NCBI GenBank assembly: GCA_029262115.1
Contig: JAJCZZ010000063.1
Location: forward strand, 1-64,000
Length of the DNA stretch: 64,000 nt
Direction: 5' to 3'
Source of the DNA: Gemmatimonadota bacterium
Lineage (GTDB): Bacteria; Gemmatimonadota; Gemmatimonadetes; Longimicrobiales; Gaopeijiaceae
The first letter of the stretch is position 1. Every line of letters begins with the position of its first letter. A model generated the notes under the pieces. The model made no database searches, was not told where the DNA came from, and saw nothing but the letters and a program-made list of their open reading frames with translations. Position numbers and translations under genes: made by a program. Below, one piece after another: positions 27,226 to 36,006 of the stretch.

Positions 27226-28320
27226 TTGAGTCCCGAAAACCAGATCCGCCGCATTGCCGTCAACACCGGCGGTGGCGACGCCCCCGGTCTGAACGCCGTC
27301 ATCCGCGCCGTAGTGCTCTCCGCCGACCAGCGCGGGTGGGAGGTCTACGGCATCGAGGAGAGCTACGACGGACTCTTTCGCGAGGGGGGCGTCCGACGCC
27401 TCGATCGTGCGGCCGTCCGAGGCATCACCCATCTCGGCGGGACGATCCTGGGCACGACGAACCGGGGCGACCCCCTACAGTACCCGGTCACTGCGCCCGA
27501 CGGAACCGCCACCAAGCTCGATCGTGGCGATGAGGTGATCAGGATTCTGCGCGAGCGGGAGATCGACGCGCTGATCGCCATCGGGGGAGACGGTTCCCTG
27601 GCCATCGCCGCCGAATTGCACGACCGAGGCCTCCGGGTCGTCGGCGTTCCGAAAACGATCGACAACGACCTCGCCGCTACGAACCTTACTTTCGGCTTCC
27701 TGACCGCCGTCGAGACGGCCACGGACGCGATCGACAAGCTGCATTCGACGGCGGCCGCCCATCGGCGGGTGATGGTCGTCGAGCTGATGGGCCGAAACGC
27801 CGGGTGGATCGCGCTGTTCGCCGGGGTCGCCGGCACCGCCGACGTGATTCTGGTGCCGGAGATCCCGTACGACATCGAGTCGGTGTGCGCCAAGATCGAG
27901 CACCGGTATACGAGCGGGCGAGGCTTCGCCATCGTGGTGGCCGCCGAGGGAGCGTATCCGAAGGGGGGCGACGCCTCCTACGAGACCAAGGGAGGCGGAC
28001 AGGTCCGCCTTGGCGGCGTCGCGGACAGCGTGGCCGCGGAGATCGAGGCGCGGACGGGGCGTGAAACGCGCACACTCGTGCTGGGTCACCTCCAGCGTGG
28101 AGGCGGTCCCATCGCGTACGACCGTCTCCTCGCCCTCCGCTTCGGGGCCGCCGCCGTCAAGCTGGTCGCGGAGGGGTGCTTCGGCTGCATGGTGGCGCTC
28201 GATCCGCCGGTGGTGCGGGCCGTTCCGCTGAAGGACGCCCTTGCCGAGAGGAAGACCGTACCGTTGGACTCGGATATCGTGCAGACCGCCCGAAGCCTCG
28301 GCGTGTGTCTGGGAGATTGA
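27226..28320 (+). CDS. pfkA: 6-phosphofructokinase
   Basis: 364 residues. Phosphorylates fructose 6-phosphate in glycolysis. Seen: the N-terminal nucleotide loop TGGGDAPGLNAVIR, GGDGSLAIA, PKTIDNDLAATNLTFGF with the catalytic Asp, MGRNAGWIALFAG, PEIPYD, and GHLQRGG near the C-terminus. The Gly after GGD favours ATP, while Lys before TIDND is the pyrophosphate-type residue; this Gly/Lys mix marks the group III, or mixed-substrate, clade. The start is TTG at 27226, without a convincing ribosome site. It lies 19 bases after the beta-barrel gene. Confidence 0.9.
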   Translation: MSPENQIRRIAVNTGGGDAPGLNAVIRAVVLSADQRGWEVYGIEESYDGLFREGGVRRLDRAAVRGITHLGGTILGTTNRGDPLQYPVTAPDGTATKLDRGDEVIRILREREIDALIAIGGDGSLAIAAELHDRGLRVVGVPKTIDNDLAATNLTFGFLTAVETATDAIDKLHSTAAAHRRVMVVELMGRNAGWIALFAGVAGTADVILVPEIPYDIESVCAKIEHRYTSGRGFAIVVAAEGAYPKGGDASYETKGGGQVRLGGVADSVAAEIEARTGRETRTLVLGHLQRGGGPIAYDRLLALRFGAAAVKLVAEGCFGCMVALDPPVVRAVPLKDALAERKTVPLDSDIVQTARSLGVCLGD

Positions 28321-28325
28321 TCGAA

Positions 28326-28409
28326 CGGGAGGATGAGGATGAGGAACGGGAGGATGAGGATCGGGATCGGGAGGATGAGGATCGGGATCGGGATCGGGAG
28401 GATGAGGAT
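28326..28409 (+). repeat. Simple repeat array containing ribosome sites and ATG codons
   Basis: Four copies of a 15-base unit (CGGGAGGATGAGGAT at 28326, 28347, 28368 and 28395) are separated by one GAGGAA and three CGGGAT hexamers. Every element is a multiple of three, so copy changes keep the frame. Each 15-mer holds GGGAGG directly before ATG; the last copy places an ATG at 28408 at ideal spacing for the S9 peptidase. Confidence 0.85.
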
Positions 28410-30819
28410 GGGAGTGCGCGTTGCGTTGACCGCGGCGCTCGTCACGATCCATGCGGCTCCACTGGTGGCGCAGAGCACGGCTCGCTTCGTTCCGGAGCCC
28501 GCTCGCGGTCAGCCCTTCGAGCTGTCCATCGCCAATATCATGCGCGCCGAGGAACACGTGGGGGTGGCGCCAGGTCAGGTGCGGTGGACCGACGACGGGG
28601 AGTGGGTCTACTTCCGCTGGCGTCCGGGGGGCGAAGCGTGGCATGAGGACCCTGTGCTCCACCGCGTGCGTGCGGACGGGACCGGGCTGGAGAGCCTCGA
28701 CGACATGGCCGCGTGGGAAGCTTCTGCGCTCCTGGCCGGGGGTGATGCGTCGCCGGACGGCCGATGGCGCGTGTCCAGCGTCGCGGGCGACCTCCACCTG
28801 GTCGATCGGCGAACGATGGCGGTTCGCCGTCTCACCCAGACCGAGGACGGGGAGGGATCGCCCCTCTTCACGGAAGATGGGAGCGCCGTCCTTTTCAGGC
28901 GGGGCAACGACCTCTACCGCTTCGGCCTGGCCAGCGGGAGCCTCGAGCAGTTGACCGACATCGAGGTGGGACCGGCACCCGACGAAGACAGTCGGGCCGA
29001 GGGCCAGAAGGGGTATCTGGAGGAGCAGCAGCGAGAGCTGTTCGAACACATCCGGCGGAACAGCGCCGACGAGGCGCGCCGCGATTCGCTCCTCGAGGCG
29101 CGGTCGGAAGGCGAACCCGAAACCGTCTACCTCGACCGCGGGGAGCGGGTCACCGCCCTGACACCCACGCGTGATGGCCGGTACGCGTTGATCCGGACCA
29201 CGAAGCCAGCCCAGGAAACGAAGGGCACGGTCGTGCCCGACTGGGTGACCGACGACGGGTACACGCGCGACCTCAACGTCCGGACGAAGGTCGGAGACGC
29301 GCAGGGGACGTCCCGGGTGGGCGTTCTCACGGTGGCCACGGGGTCAGTCTCATGGACCCGGGGCACCGCTACGGACGACGAGGACGATCCGCCTGCGACC
29401 TTCAACGCCGGATGGAACGACGCCGGCACGGTCGTCTTCCTCTTCCAGGTATCGAGGGACAACAAGGATCGGTGGATCTACTCAGTGGACGCTGAAACCG
29501 GCGCCACCACGCTTCTGGATCACCTGCATGACGATGCGTGGGTCGCGGGGCCCTGCTTTTCGGGATGCGTGGACTTCCTGCCGGGAACCGACCGGCTCTA
29601 CTTCGTCAGTGAAGCCTCGGGGTACGCCCATCTGTACGCGATCGACGCCGACGGTTCGGACCGCCAGACGCTCACGTCGGGCGAATGGGAAGTCCTCGAC
29701 GCGGACATTCCGGAGGGGGGCGACCGCTTCCTCCTTCGGACCAACGAGGGCTCACCGTTCAACGAGCACATGTGGTGGATGGACTTCGACGGGTCCGACC
29801 GGGAGGCCATCACGAGCGGGACCGGCCGGTTCGTCGGCACGCCGGCGCCCGACGGAGAACGCTTCGCGTGGGTGCACGACCGGGCCAATCGTCCGCCTGA
29901 ACTGTTCGTGTCGGACGCGGATAACGTCGACGATCGCGTGCAGGTCACGAGCTCGCCCACGGACGAATGGTCTTCCTTTCCGTGGATCGAACCGGAGATC
30001 GTCCGCTTCCGGGCGGACGACGGGACCATGGTGCCCGCTCGCATCTACAGGCCCCGCGACATGGGCGCGCGGGCGAACGGCGCCGGCGTCATCTTCGTCC
30101 ACGGCGCGGGCTACCTGCACAACATCCACAACTACTGGTCCAGCTACTACCGCGAGTATCAGTTCAACCAATTCCTCGCCGCCGCGGGCTACACGGTGCT
30201 GGATATCGACTACCGGGGGTCGGCCGGGTACGGGGCCGAGTGGCGCACGGCCATCTACCGGTGGATGGGCGGGAAGGACCTCAGCGATCAGGTCGACGGG
30301 GCCCGGTATCTCGTTGCAAACGAAGGCGTCGACACGGAGCGGGTCGGGTTGTATGGCGGTTCGTACGGTGGCTTCATCACGCTGATGGGGCTCTTCACCG
30401 CCGGAGAGACGTTCAAGTCGGGGGCGGCGCTCCGCTCCGTGACCGATTGGGCGCACTACAACCACGGCTACACGAGCCGCATCCTGAACCAACCCCAGGA
30501 CGACAACGAGGCGTACGATCGGTCCTCACCGATCTACTTCGCGGAGAACTTCGGCCCCGACCAGCACCTCGTCATGCTGCATGGGATGGTTGACACCAAC
30601 GTCCACTTCTCGGACGTGGTTCGCCTGTCGCAGCGTCTCATCGAGTTGGGCAAGGAGAACTGGGAGTTGGCGGTCTATCCGGTCGAGAGCCACGGCTTCG
30701 TCGAACCGAGCTCGTGGACGGACGAGTACCGACGGATCTTCGAGATCTTCGAGCGCACGCTACGGGAGCCGGGCTGCACGGACGACGGCGACCTCTGCAG
30801 CGTGCGTCAGTCTCGGTAG
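28408..30819 (+). CDS. Exported S9-family serine peptidase (prolyl oligopeptidase/DPP-IV type)
   Basis: 803 residues. Signal peptide ~1-20 (HAAPLVAQ), an N-terminal beta-propeller (~50-550; repeats such as DGRWRVSSVAGDLHLVD, EDGSAVLFRRGNDLYRF) and a C-terminal alpha/beta hydrolase (~570-800). Catalytic Ser652 lies in GGSYGGF, Asp729 in HGMVDTNVH and His762 in ESHGFVEP. It should cleave peptides in the periplasm. Start: GGGAGG six bases before ATG 28408. An equally spaced pair at 28327/28339 would add 23 residues, and the frame is open to 28333. It is thus tied to the repeat array. A bidirectional terminator follows. Confidence 0.9.
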   Translation: MGVRVALTAALVTIHAAPLVAQSTARFVPEPARGQPFELSIANIMRAEEHVGVAPGQVRWTDDGEWVYFRWRPGGEAWHEDPVLHRVRADGTGLESLDDMAAWEASALLAGGDASPDGRWRVSSVAGDLHLVDRRTMAVRRLTQTEDGEGSPLFTEDGSAVLFRRGNDLYRFGLASGSLEQLTDIEVGPAPDEDSRAEGQKGYLEEQQRELFEHIRRNSADEARRDSLLEARSEGEPETVYLDRGERVTALTPTRDGRYALIRTTKPAQETKGTVVPDWVTDDGYTRDLNVRTKVGDAQGTSRVGVLTVATGSVSWTRGTATDDEDDPPATFNAGWNDAGTVVFLFQVSRDNKDRWIYSVDAETGATTLLDHLHDDAWVAGPCFSGCVDFLPGTDRLYFVSEASGYAHLYAIDADGSDRQTLTSGEWEVLDADIPEGGDRFLLRTNEGSPFNEHMWWMDFDGSDREAITSGTGRFVGTPAPDGERFAWVHDRANRPPELFVSDADNVDDRVQVTSSPTDEWSSFPWIEPEIVRFRADDGTMVPARIYRPRDMGARANGAGVIFVHGAGYLHNIHNYWSSYYREYQFNQFLAAAGYTVLDIDYRGSAGYGAEWRTAIYRWMGGKDLSDQVDGARYLVANEGVDTERVGLYGGSYGGFITLMGLFTAGETFKSGAALRSVTDWAHYNHGYTSRILNQPQDDNEAYDRSSPIYFAENFGPDQHLVMLHGMVDTNVHFSDVVRLSQRLIELGKENWELAVYPVESHGFVEPSSWTDEYRRIFEIFERTLREPGCTDDGDLCSVRQSR

Positions 30820-30828
30820 GGACGGGTT

Positions 30829-30854
30829 GGGAGGCCGGCCGCAGCCGGCCTCCC
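30829..30854. terminator. Bidirectional terminator between converging genes
   Basis: Perfect 11-base arms (GGGAGGCCGGC and its complement) with a four-base CGCA loop, lying between the stops of the S9 peptidase (30819) and the opposing lipoprotein gene (30861). A short T-rich tract follows on the plus strand. Confidence 0.8.
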
Positions 30855-30860
30855 TTCCGT

Positions 30861-31280
30861 TCACGCGGGCACGATTCTCAGGGTGACGCGATAGTCGGCC
30901 GCCGATGGCGGACTGGCCTCGCTCTGCTTGGGAACAAGGTCGACCACGGTCACGCTCAGGCCACTCGATATCGCCGTCCGCGGCTCGAGCGCGGTGTTCA
31001 CCTGGACCGGTATGGTCGGCCCGCTCCCGAGCGTGAGCGTCACATCGACCACCGCGTTCCCCTCCCACACACAGGTCAAATCCACCGGGCAGCGGGAGTC
31101 TTCGGACACTCCGACGAAGCCCACACGGAGAACGCCGTTCGCGACCGTTTTCTCCTCACCGGCCTGTAGCGTCACTTCCCAGGACGTGTCCACTACCGGG
31201 TCGATGGGAAGTTCAATATCGGTCGAACTGGCACAACCCACGGACGCAACCAGAGCGAGCGCCCACAACGTCATTTTCAT
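30861..31280 (-). CDS. Small predicted lipoprotein
   Basis: 139 residues. Lipoprotein signal at the start (ALALVASVGCASS). The mature part is beta-rich, with a Cys pair in SRCPVDLTCVWEGNAVVDV that could form a disulfide. Similar small secreted proteins are common in these genomes, but I assign no function. The ATG at 31280 is chosen for the signal peptide; the frame runs open to 31631 across the opposing gene. The 169 bases to the divergent NHL gene include a 12-base dyad (31347-31358) that might be regulatory. Confidence 0.75.
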   Translation of the reverse strand: MKMTLWALALVASVGCASSTDIELPIDPVVDTSWEVTLQAGEEKTVANGVLRVGFVGVSEDSRCPVDLTCVWEGNAVVDVTLTLGSGPTIPVQVNTALEPRTAISSGLSVTVVDLVPKQSEASPPSAADYRVTLRIVPA

Positions 31281-31449
31281 CGTTTCTCGCCTCGAGCGGT
31301 CTGAGGTGACCATCGGTCTCCGTGTCATACACGGGGCGTGAGAGAACGATTGTAATCGACGCTTTGTGACCAGGCACCGGATCGAAACCGCTCGCTCGTA
31401 CTTGCGTATGCACAGCCGAGCCAACTCGTCAACACCAACCCGGTCACAC

Positions 31450-32403
31450 ATGCCATCCCAGCGCCTGGCCACACTCCGCGCCCTCCTGTTGTTGGTTCCG
31501 CTGACGGCGTGCGGAGGGGCTGCGAGCGACGCCCCGCCGGTCGCCGCACCGTTCGAGCCATTCGTCGAGACCGTGGCCGGCCCGATCGCCGCGGGCAGCG
31601 GCGGTATGGACGTGGACGGCGCGGGGAACATCTACATGGCGGACTTCGGTGCGACGCTCCAGGGCCCCCCGGGTACCACCGTGTGGCGCATCACCCCGGA
31701 GGGATCGGTAGAGCCCTGGGCGACCGGACTGGTCGGCGCCTCCGGAAACGACTTCGACTCTGAAGGCAACCTTCTGCAATCGAACGTTGCGAATGGCACG
31801 GTGAGCCGGATCGCGCCGGACGGAACCGCTACCACCCTCGCAACCGGACTTCGCGCCCCGGTCGGAATCGAGACAGCCCGTGGAGACACAGCCTACGTCG
31901 TGAACTGCGGCTCCGGCAGCATCACCAGGGTGGCGCCGACCGGCGAGACTTCCCTCTTCGTGGCGGATTCACTACTGAGCTGTCCAAACGGGATCGTCCG
32001 TGCATCGGACGCACACTTCTACGTCGCCAATTTCGGCAATGGAGATGTCATCCGGGTGGCCCCGGACGGCTTCGCGGAGCGCTTCGTCACCATTCCAGGC
32101 GGAAACAACGGGCACATCCTCTTCGGGAACGGCGTGCTCTACGTCGTGGCTCGGTCCGCCCATCAGATCTACCAGGTGGCGCTGGACGGCACGGTGACGC
32201 TGCTCGCTGGATCCGGTGAACGAGGGTTGGACGACGGGCCTGCGCTGGAAGCGACGCTGTCACTGACCAACGACCTCGCGTTCAGTCCCGACGGTTCCGA
32301 ACTGTACTTCAATGACGTGGGCCGCGGACCGGACGGCACCTTCGTAGAGGACTCGGGCCAAACCCTCAACCCGGTATGGGTGCGCAAGGTGGTGCTACGG
32401 TGA
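31450..32403 (+). CDS. NHL-propeller lipoprotein
   Basis: 317 residues. Lipoprotein signal (LLLVPLTACGGA). The rest is an NHL/SMP-30-like beta-propeller: repeats such as GNIYMADFGAT, VSRIAPDGTATTLATGL, YVVNCGSGSITRVAPTG, FYVANFGNGDVIRVAPDG, then AGSGERGLDDGPALEA, the last typical of NHL repeats. It is a clear paralogue of the gene at 34446 and lies on the other side of the LytS/LytR pair. The ATG at 31450 fits the signal; no ribosome site is visible. Ligand unknown. Confidence 0.8.
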   Translation: MPSQRLATLRALLLLVPLTACGGAASDAPPVAAPFEPFVETVAGPIAAGSGGMDVDGAGNIYMADFGATLQGPPGTTVWRITPEGSVEPWATGLVGASGNDFDSEGNLLQSNVANGTVSRIAPDGTATTLATGLRAPVGIETARGDTAYVVNCGSGSITRVAPTGETSLFVADSLLSCPNGIVRASDAHFYVANFGNGDVIRVAPDGFAERFVTIPGGNNGHILFGNGVLYVVARSAHQIYQVALDGTVTLLAGSGERGLDDGPALEATLSLTNDLAFSPDGSELYFNDVGRGPDGTFVEDSGQTLNPVWVRKVVLR

Positions 32404-32427
32404 CGGATGCTCGACGTCTCCAACACG

Positions 32428-33129
32428 CTACCTCAACCCGTCTCGCAACTCCTTCGATCGTCCCCGACTCGCCACGATCGTTTCACCGTTCCGTAGCCGC
32501 AGGCGCAGACGGCTCCCTTCCCAGGGCTCGAATGCGACTACGGCGTCCAGATTCACAACGTGGGATCGGTGCACGCGCACGAACGCATCCTGATCCATTC
32601 GTGCGTGGACGTCCGAGAGGGTGGATGTAATCAGGTACTCCCGCTCGGCGCAGTGGACGTGCACGTAGTCCCCGTCCGCCTCCATTCGCAGAATCGTGCT
32701 GACAGAGATCGGAATGATCCGTCCCCTCTCCCGGGCGAAGATCCGTCGAATCGGCCCGTTCCGCAGGGACTCGAGCGAGCGAGCGCGGTCGACCGCCGCC
32801 TGGAGGCGGTCGACCGAGAAGGGCTTCAACAGATAGTCCGCCGCGTGCAGATCGAAGGCCCGGATGGCATGCTGTTCGAACGCGGTCGTGAACACCACCT
32901 GCAGACGTTCCTCGGCCAGGCGCGCAACCTCGAGTCCGGACATCCCCGGCATCTCGATATCGAGGAAAAGGAGCTCCGGCTCCACCTCATCGACGAGGCG
33001 GAGGGCGCGACGGCCGTTCTCTGCCTCGCCCACCCAGGTGACCCCCCGCGCCGCGCCGATGAGCGCACGTAAGCGCCGCCGGGCAAGCGGCTCGTCGTCG
33101 ACCACCACGGCACGGAGCGGACGATTCAT
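32428..33129 (-). CDS. LytTR-family response regulator
   Basis: 233 residues. Receiver domain ~5-120 with phospho-acceptor Asp57 in LLFLDIEMPGMSG and the switch Lys in YLLKPFS. LytTR DNA-binding domain ~135-233 (ADGDYVHVHCAEREYLI, FVRVHRSHVVNLDAV). ATG at 33129 overlaps the kinase stop as ATGA, so the two are co-translated. The frame stays open much further upstream but only as a shadow of the kinase. Probable targets are the two NHL genes beside it; no binding site was identified. Confidence 0.9.
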   Translation of the reverse strand: MNRPLRAVVVDDEPLARRRLRALIGAARGVTWVGEAENGRRALRLVDEVEPELLFLDIEMPGMSGLEVARLAEERLQVVFTTAFEQHAIRAFDLHAADYLLKPFSVDRLQAAVDRARSLESLRNGPIRRIFARERGRIIPISVSTILRMEADGDYVHVHCAEREYLITSTLSDVHARMDQDAFVRVHRSHVVNLDAVVAFEPWEGSRLRLRLRNGETIVASRGRSKELRDGLR

Positions 33130-34337
33130 GTGCGTGGGGTCACAAGAGGGGTGAGACCCGTAGGGAGCACGAGCGTCGCCGTGAACCCACCTGTTGCCTC
33201 GGACCGCACCTCCAGCGTGGCCGATGAGCCGTACCGTCCCCTCAAACGCTCCCGGAGGTTCGAGAGGCCGGTTCCCCGCGTTGGAATGCTCGACGCGTCG
33301 GCGCCCGGACCGTCGTCGGCAACGGTGAGGGCCAAAGACGATCCAACGACCCGCGCGGAAATGAGAACCCGTGCGCCTCCGACCTGTGTCGCCGCCGCGT
33401 GGCGAACGGCGTTCTCCACGAGCGTCTGGAGTGAGAACGGCGGAACCGGGACGGACATGGCCTCGTCGTTGAGGTCCAGCTCGACGCGCAGCCGATCTTC
33501 GAGTCGCAGCGCTTCGATGTCCAGGTAGGATGAGGTGAACGCCCACTCGTCCGCGAAGGGAACGGGGCCATCCGACTCCGCCAGCGTGTAGCGGAGGAGC
33601 CGTCCGAGGCGCTCGACCGCATCCTCGGCCGCCGCCGGTTCCTCCGGAATGAGCGCGGCGACCGAGTTGAGGGCGTTGAAAAGGAAGTGTGGATTCAGCC
33701 GGGCACGCAGGCTCTCGAGACGAGCGTGGGTGGCCAGCGCTTCCAGACGCGCCGAAGCGCGCTCCTGATCGCGGAGTTCGGAGCGGATCCGAAGTCCGTA
33801 GCAAACGCCTGCGACCAGGCCGTAGAGCCACAACCCCATCAGAAGGCGCCAACCCCAGTTCTCCCACTCCCAGACCCGGAGAAAATATCCGACGCCGGGC
33901 AGCGACTCGCCCGACATGGTCCACGAGAACAGCTCCACCGCCCATAGCCAGGTAAAAGCGTAGGCGGTAGCGAGCGCAGCATGGACGCCGTAGAAGTCCG
34001 GGCGAATCGAATCCGGCCACGTGATCCGTCCGGTGGCCCACCAGACGCCCTGTCCGAGCGCGGCGGCAGTGCCGATGCTCACGAGGCCGGAACGGAGCGA
34101 CACGAGAATGCCGACGTTCGCGTTGATCTGAACGAACAGTGCCCAGAGCAGGAGGAACGGCAGCCAGGCGAGCGCGATCCGTAGGTTGGTTGGCAGGTGC
34201 GTCTCCGGGCTGGGGAACATGAACGATGGGCCGACCGGCCAGGTCGCGCCACGCCGCCAACGTCCGTTCAACCGGGCCAGACGACCGCTGAACGACCCGG
34301 CCTTGAGGTGTCTCAACCGGCGGGACATGGTCACCAT
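33126..34337 (-). CDS. LytS-type sensor histidine kinase
   Basis: Up to 403 residues. Four probable membrane helices (~52-180), then a short linker and a His_kinase/HATPase region: the phospho-His in NPHFLFNALNSV (His217 from the first ATG), N box in LQTLVENAVRHAA and the G boxes ADDGPGAD and GTGLSNLRERL. It phosphorylates the LytTR regulator at 32428. The start is uncertain: ATGs at 34337, 34328 and 34220 are all in frame and none has a strong ribosome site; the third would start just before the first membrane helix. The 5' end overlaps the opposite-strand region near 34200-34340. Confidence 0.85.
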   Translation of the reverse strand: MVTMSRRLRHLKAGSFSGRLARLNGRWRRGATWPVGPSFMFPSPETHLPTNLRIALAWLPFLLLWALFVQINANVGILVSLRSGLVSIGTAAALGQGVWWATGRITWPDSIRPDFYGVHAALATAYAFTWLWAVELFSWTMSGESLPGVGYFLRVWEWENWGWRLLMGLWLYGLVAGVCYGLRIRSELRDQERASARLEALATHARLESLRARLNPHFLFNALNSVAALIPEEPAAAEDAVERLGRLLRYTLAESDGPVPFADEWAFTSSYLDIEALRLEDRLRVELDLNDEAMSVPVPPFSLQTLVENAVRHAAATQVGGARVLISARVVGSSLALTVADDGPGADASSIPTRGTGLSNLRERLRGRYGSSATLEVRSEATGGFTATLVLPTGLTPLVTPRT

Positions 34338-34410
34338 CCGGGAGTCGGAGAGACGCGGACAGGCGATGGCATCCAGATGGAGCGGACGGCAATGGTCGGG
34401 CGAAGAGTCG

Positions 34411-34470
34411 GGCGGATGGCGGTGGCGGGGCGAGCGGTCAAGGGGATGGCACCGGCGAGGCGAGCGGTCG
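34411..34470 (+). repeat. 30-bp imperfect tandem duplication at the NHL-TPR start
   Basis: 34411-34440 and 34441-34470 match at 23 of 30 positions. In the gene frame they encode two ten-residue copies, MAVAGRAVKG and MAPARRAVER (offset by two residues), and a shorter MVGRRVGR precedes them. Each copy has an ATG, so the array multiplies possible starts. Confidence 0.6.
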
Positions 34471-35720
34471 AGCGGATCGTGATGACCACGACCACCTTGG
34501 CTTCGACGGCGGGGCTACTGAGTCCTGCTGAGGCGGACGCCCTGCAGACCGCACTCCCACCGGATACGCTGTCGACCGTCTTCGACGGTGATACGATCCC
34601 TGGAATGGGCGCGGTCGGCGGGGTGACGGTCGATGCGCTCGGCTTCGTCTACGTGGCCGACTTTCGAAACACGGTGTGGCGGTACACGCCCGAGGGGCGC
34701 GTCGAGAAGTTCGCCGAGGGGTTCTACGGCGCGTCGGGAAATGCCATCGGCCCACAGGGTGAGCTTTACCAGTCCAGCTTCACGGGCGGGTTCATCTCCC
34801 GAGTGTCTCGCGATGGCGTGCGCGAAATGTGGGTGGATCAGGGCCTCACAGGACCGGTCGGCATCGCGGTGGGGAACGACGGTGAACTCTACGTCTGCGA
34901 CTGCACCGCCAACACGATCGTCCGGGTCGGCCCCGACCGCGCCGTGAGCGTGTTTGTCGAGGGCTCGCTCTTCGCATGCCCGAACGGCATCACCCGCGAC
35001 GACCAGGGCAATTTCTACGTCGTCAACTTCGGCAATACGGGCGTCGTCCGGATCACGTCGGATGGCGTGGCAACCAGCTTCACCAACGTCCCGGGCGCGG
35101 GAGGGAACGGGCATATCGCCTTCGCCCGTGGCGGCTTCTACGTCACCAAGTTCCGCGGACATCAGGTTTACCGCGTTGAAGTGGACGGGTCGTATCGCGT
35201 CGTGGCCGGCACCGGCACGCAGGGGGAAAGCGACGGACCCGCTCTGACGTCCGCCATGAGCCAGCCGAACGGGATCGCGGCCGCCCCGGCTGGTGACGTC
35301 CTGTACGTGAACGACCTGGTGTCGGGCAATGGCGTGCGGGGAGGAGCCGCGCGATCGACGCTTCGGCAGATCCGACTCATCACTCTCACCGACGTGCTCG
35401 TAGCGACCGAGCCCGGTAGCGACGCAGTGACCGGAGCGTACCGGATGTACCGCCAGGAACGTCCGGGCGAGGACACGGCGGCCGAGGCGGTGGCGCTGGG
35501 GTACCAGTTCCTGTCGGGAGGACGAGTCGGAGACGCGCTCGTCGTCTTCGCACTCAATGCCGAAGACCACCCCACCGACGCGAACAGCGTGTACCAGCTC
35601 GGCGAAGCATACCGGTACACGGGACAGCCCGAACGAGCCATCGAGCAGTACCGTCGAGTGCTCCAGTTCGCACCGGACCATGCCCTGGCAGCGGTTCGGC
35701 TGGAGGCGCTCGGCGGCTGA
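34446..35720 (+). CDS. Exported NHL-propeller protein with TPR tail
   Basis: 424 residues from the ATG at 34446. A basic n-region and short hydrophobic stretch (MTTTTLASTAGLLSPAEA) suggest a signal peptide. Residues ~35-315 are an NHL/SMP-30-like propeller (VTVDALGFVYVADFRNT, GNFYVVNFGNTGVVRI, AGTGTQGESDGPALTSA). Residues ~330-420 hold TPR-like helices (QLGEAYRYTGQPERAIEQYRR split over the motif). It is a paralogue of the gene at 31450, which lacks the TPR part. Several in-frame ATGs exist (34377, 34392, 34416, 34446, 34482); the exact start is open. Confidence 0.75.
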   Translation: MAPARRAVERIVMTTTTLASTAGLLSPAEADALQTALPPDTLSTVFDGDTIPGMGAVGGVTVDALGFVYVADFRNTVWRYTPEGRVEKFAEGFYGASGNAIGPQGELYQSSFTGGFISRVSRDGVREMWVDQGLTGPVGIAVGNDGELYVCDCTANTIVRVGPDRAVSVFVEGSLFACPNGITRDDQGNFYVVNFGNTGVVRITSDGVATSFTNVPGAGGNGHIAFARGGFYVTKFRGHQVYRVEVDGSYRVVAGTGTQGESDGPALTSAMSQPNGIAAAPAGDVLYVNDLVSGNGVRGGAARSTLRQIRLITLTDVLVATEPGSDAVTGAYRMYRQERPGEDTAAEAVALGYQFLSGGRVGDALVVFALNAEDHPTDANSVYQLGEAYRYTGQPERAIEQYRRVLQFAPDHALAAVRLEALGG

Positions 35721-35880
35721 CAACGCGCGGTCACCCGGCCGAAGGGGCTGAGCGGTCGACACCGTCGCTCTGCCATCGCCTTGCGTGACGGAGTGGGTCG
35801 CTCGACTGTCAGGCCGCCCGAGGGTGCCCAGCAGTCAGCGCGCTTCACGGGCCCCGACCACGCCGAGCAGGAACGTCACG

Positions 35881-36003
35881 ATGCCCCACACCCCCGACGA
35901 TGCCCCGCCTCCGAGCTTCCGCATCACGCTGATGAAGGTCATGGCCGTCCAGGTCGTGACGCTCATCGTGCTGTGGTGGCTCCAAGCTCGCTTCGACGTC
36001 TAG
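35881..36003 (+). CDS. Small single-pass membrane partner of the symporter
   Basis: 40 residues: a Pro-rich start, then one membrane helix (MKVMAVQVVTLIVLWWLQ) and ARFDV. It ends three bases before the sodium:solute symporter start. Small hydrophobic proteins directly before SSS-family symporters are a recurring arrangement, so I read it as an accessory subunit. The ATG at 35881 has AGGA upstream; the frame is open to 35785 but that part does not look like protein. Confidence 0.7.
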   Translation: MPHTPDDAPPPSFRITLMKVMAVQVVTLIVLWWLQARFDV

Positions 36004-36006
36004 CCG

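Noticed and set aside
27475-29049. Long minus-strand frame across pfkA and the S9 gene
   Set aside because: Spans two recognised genes antisense and includes the repeat array; no domain.
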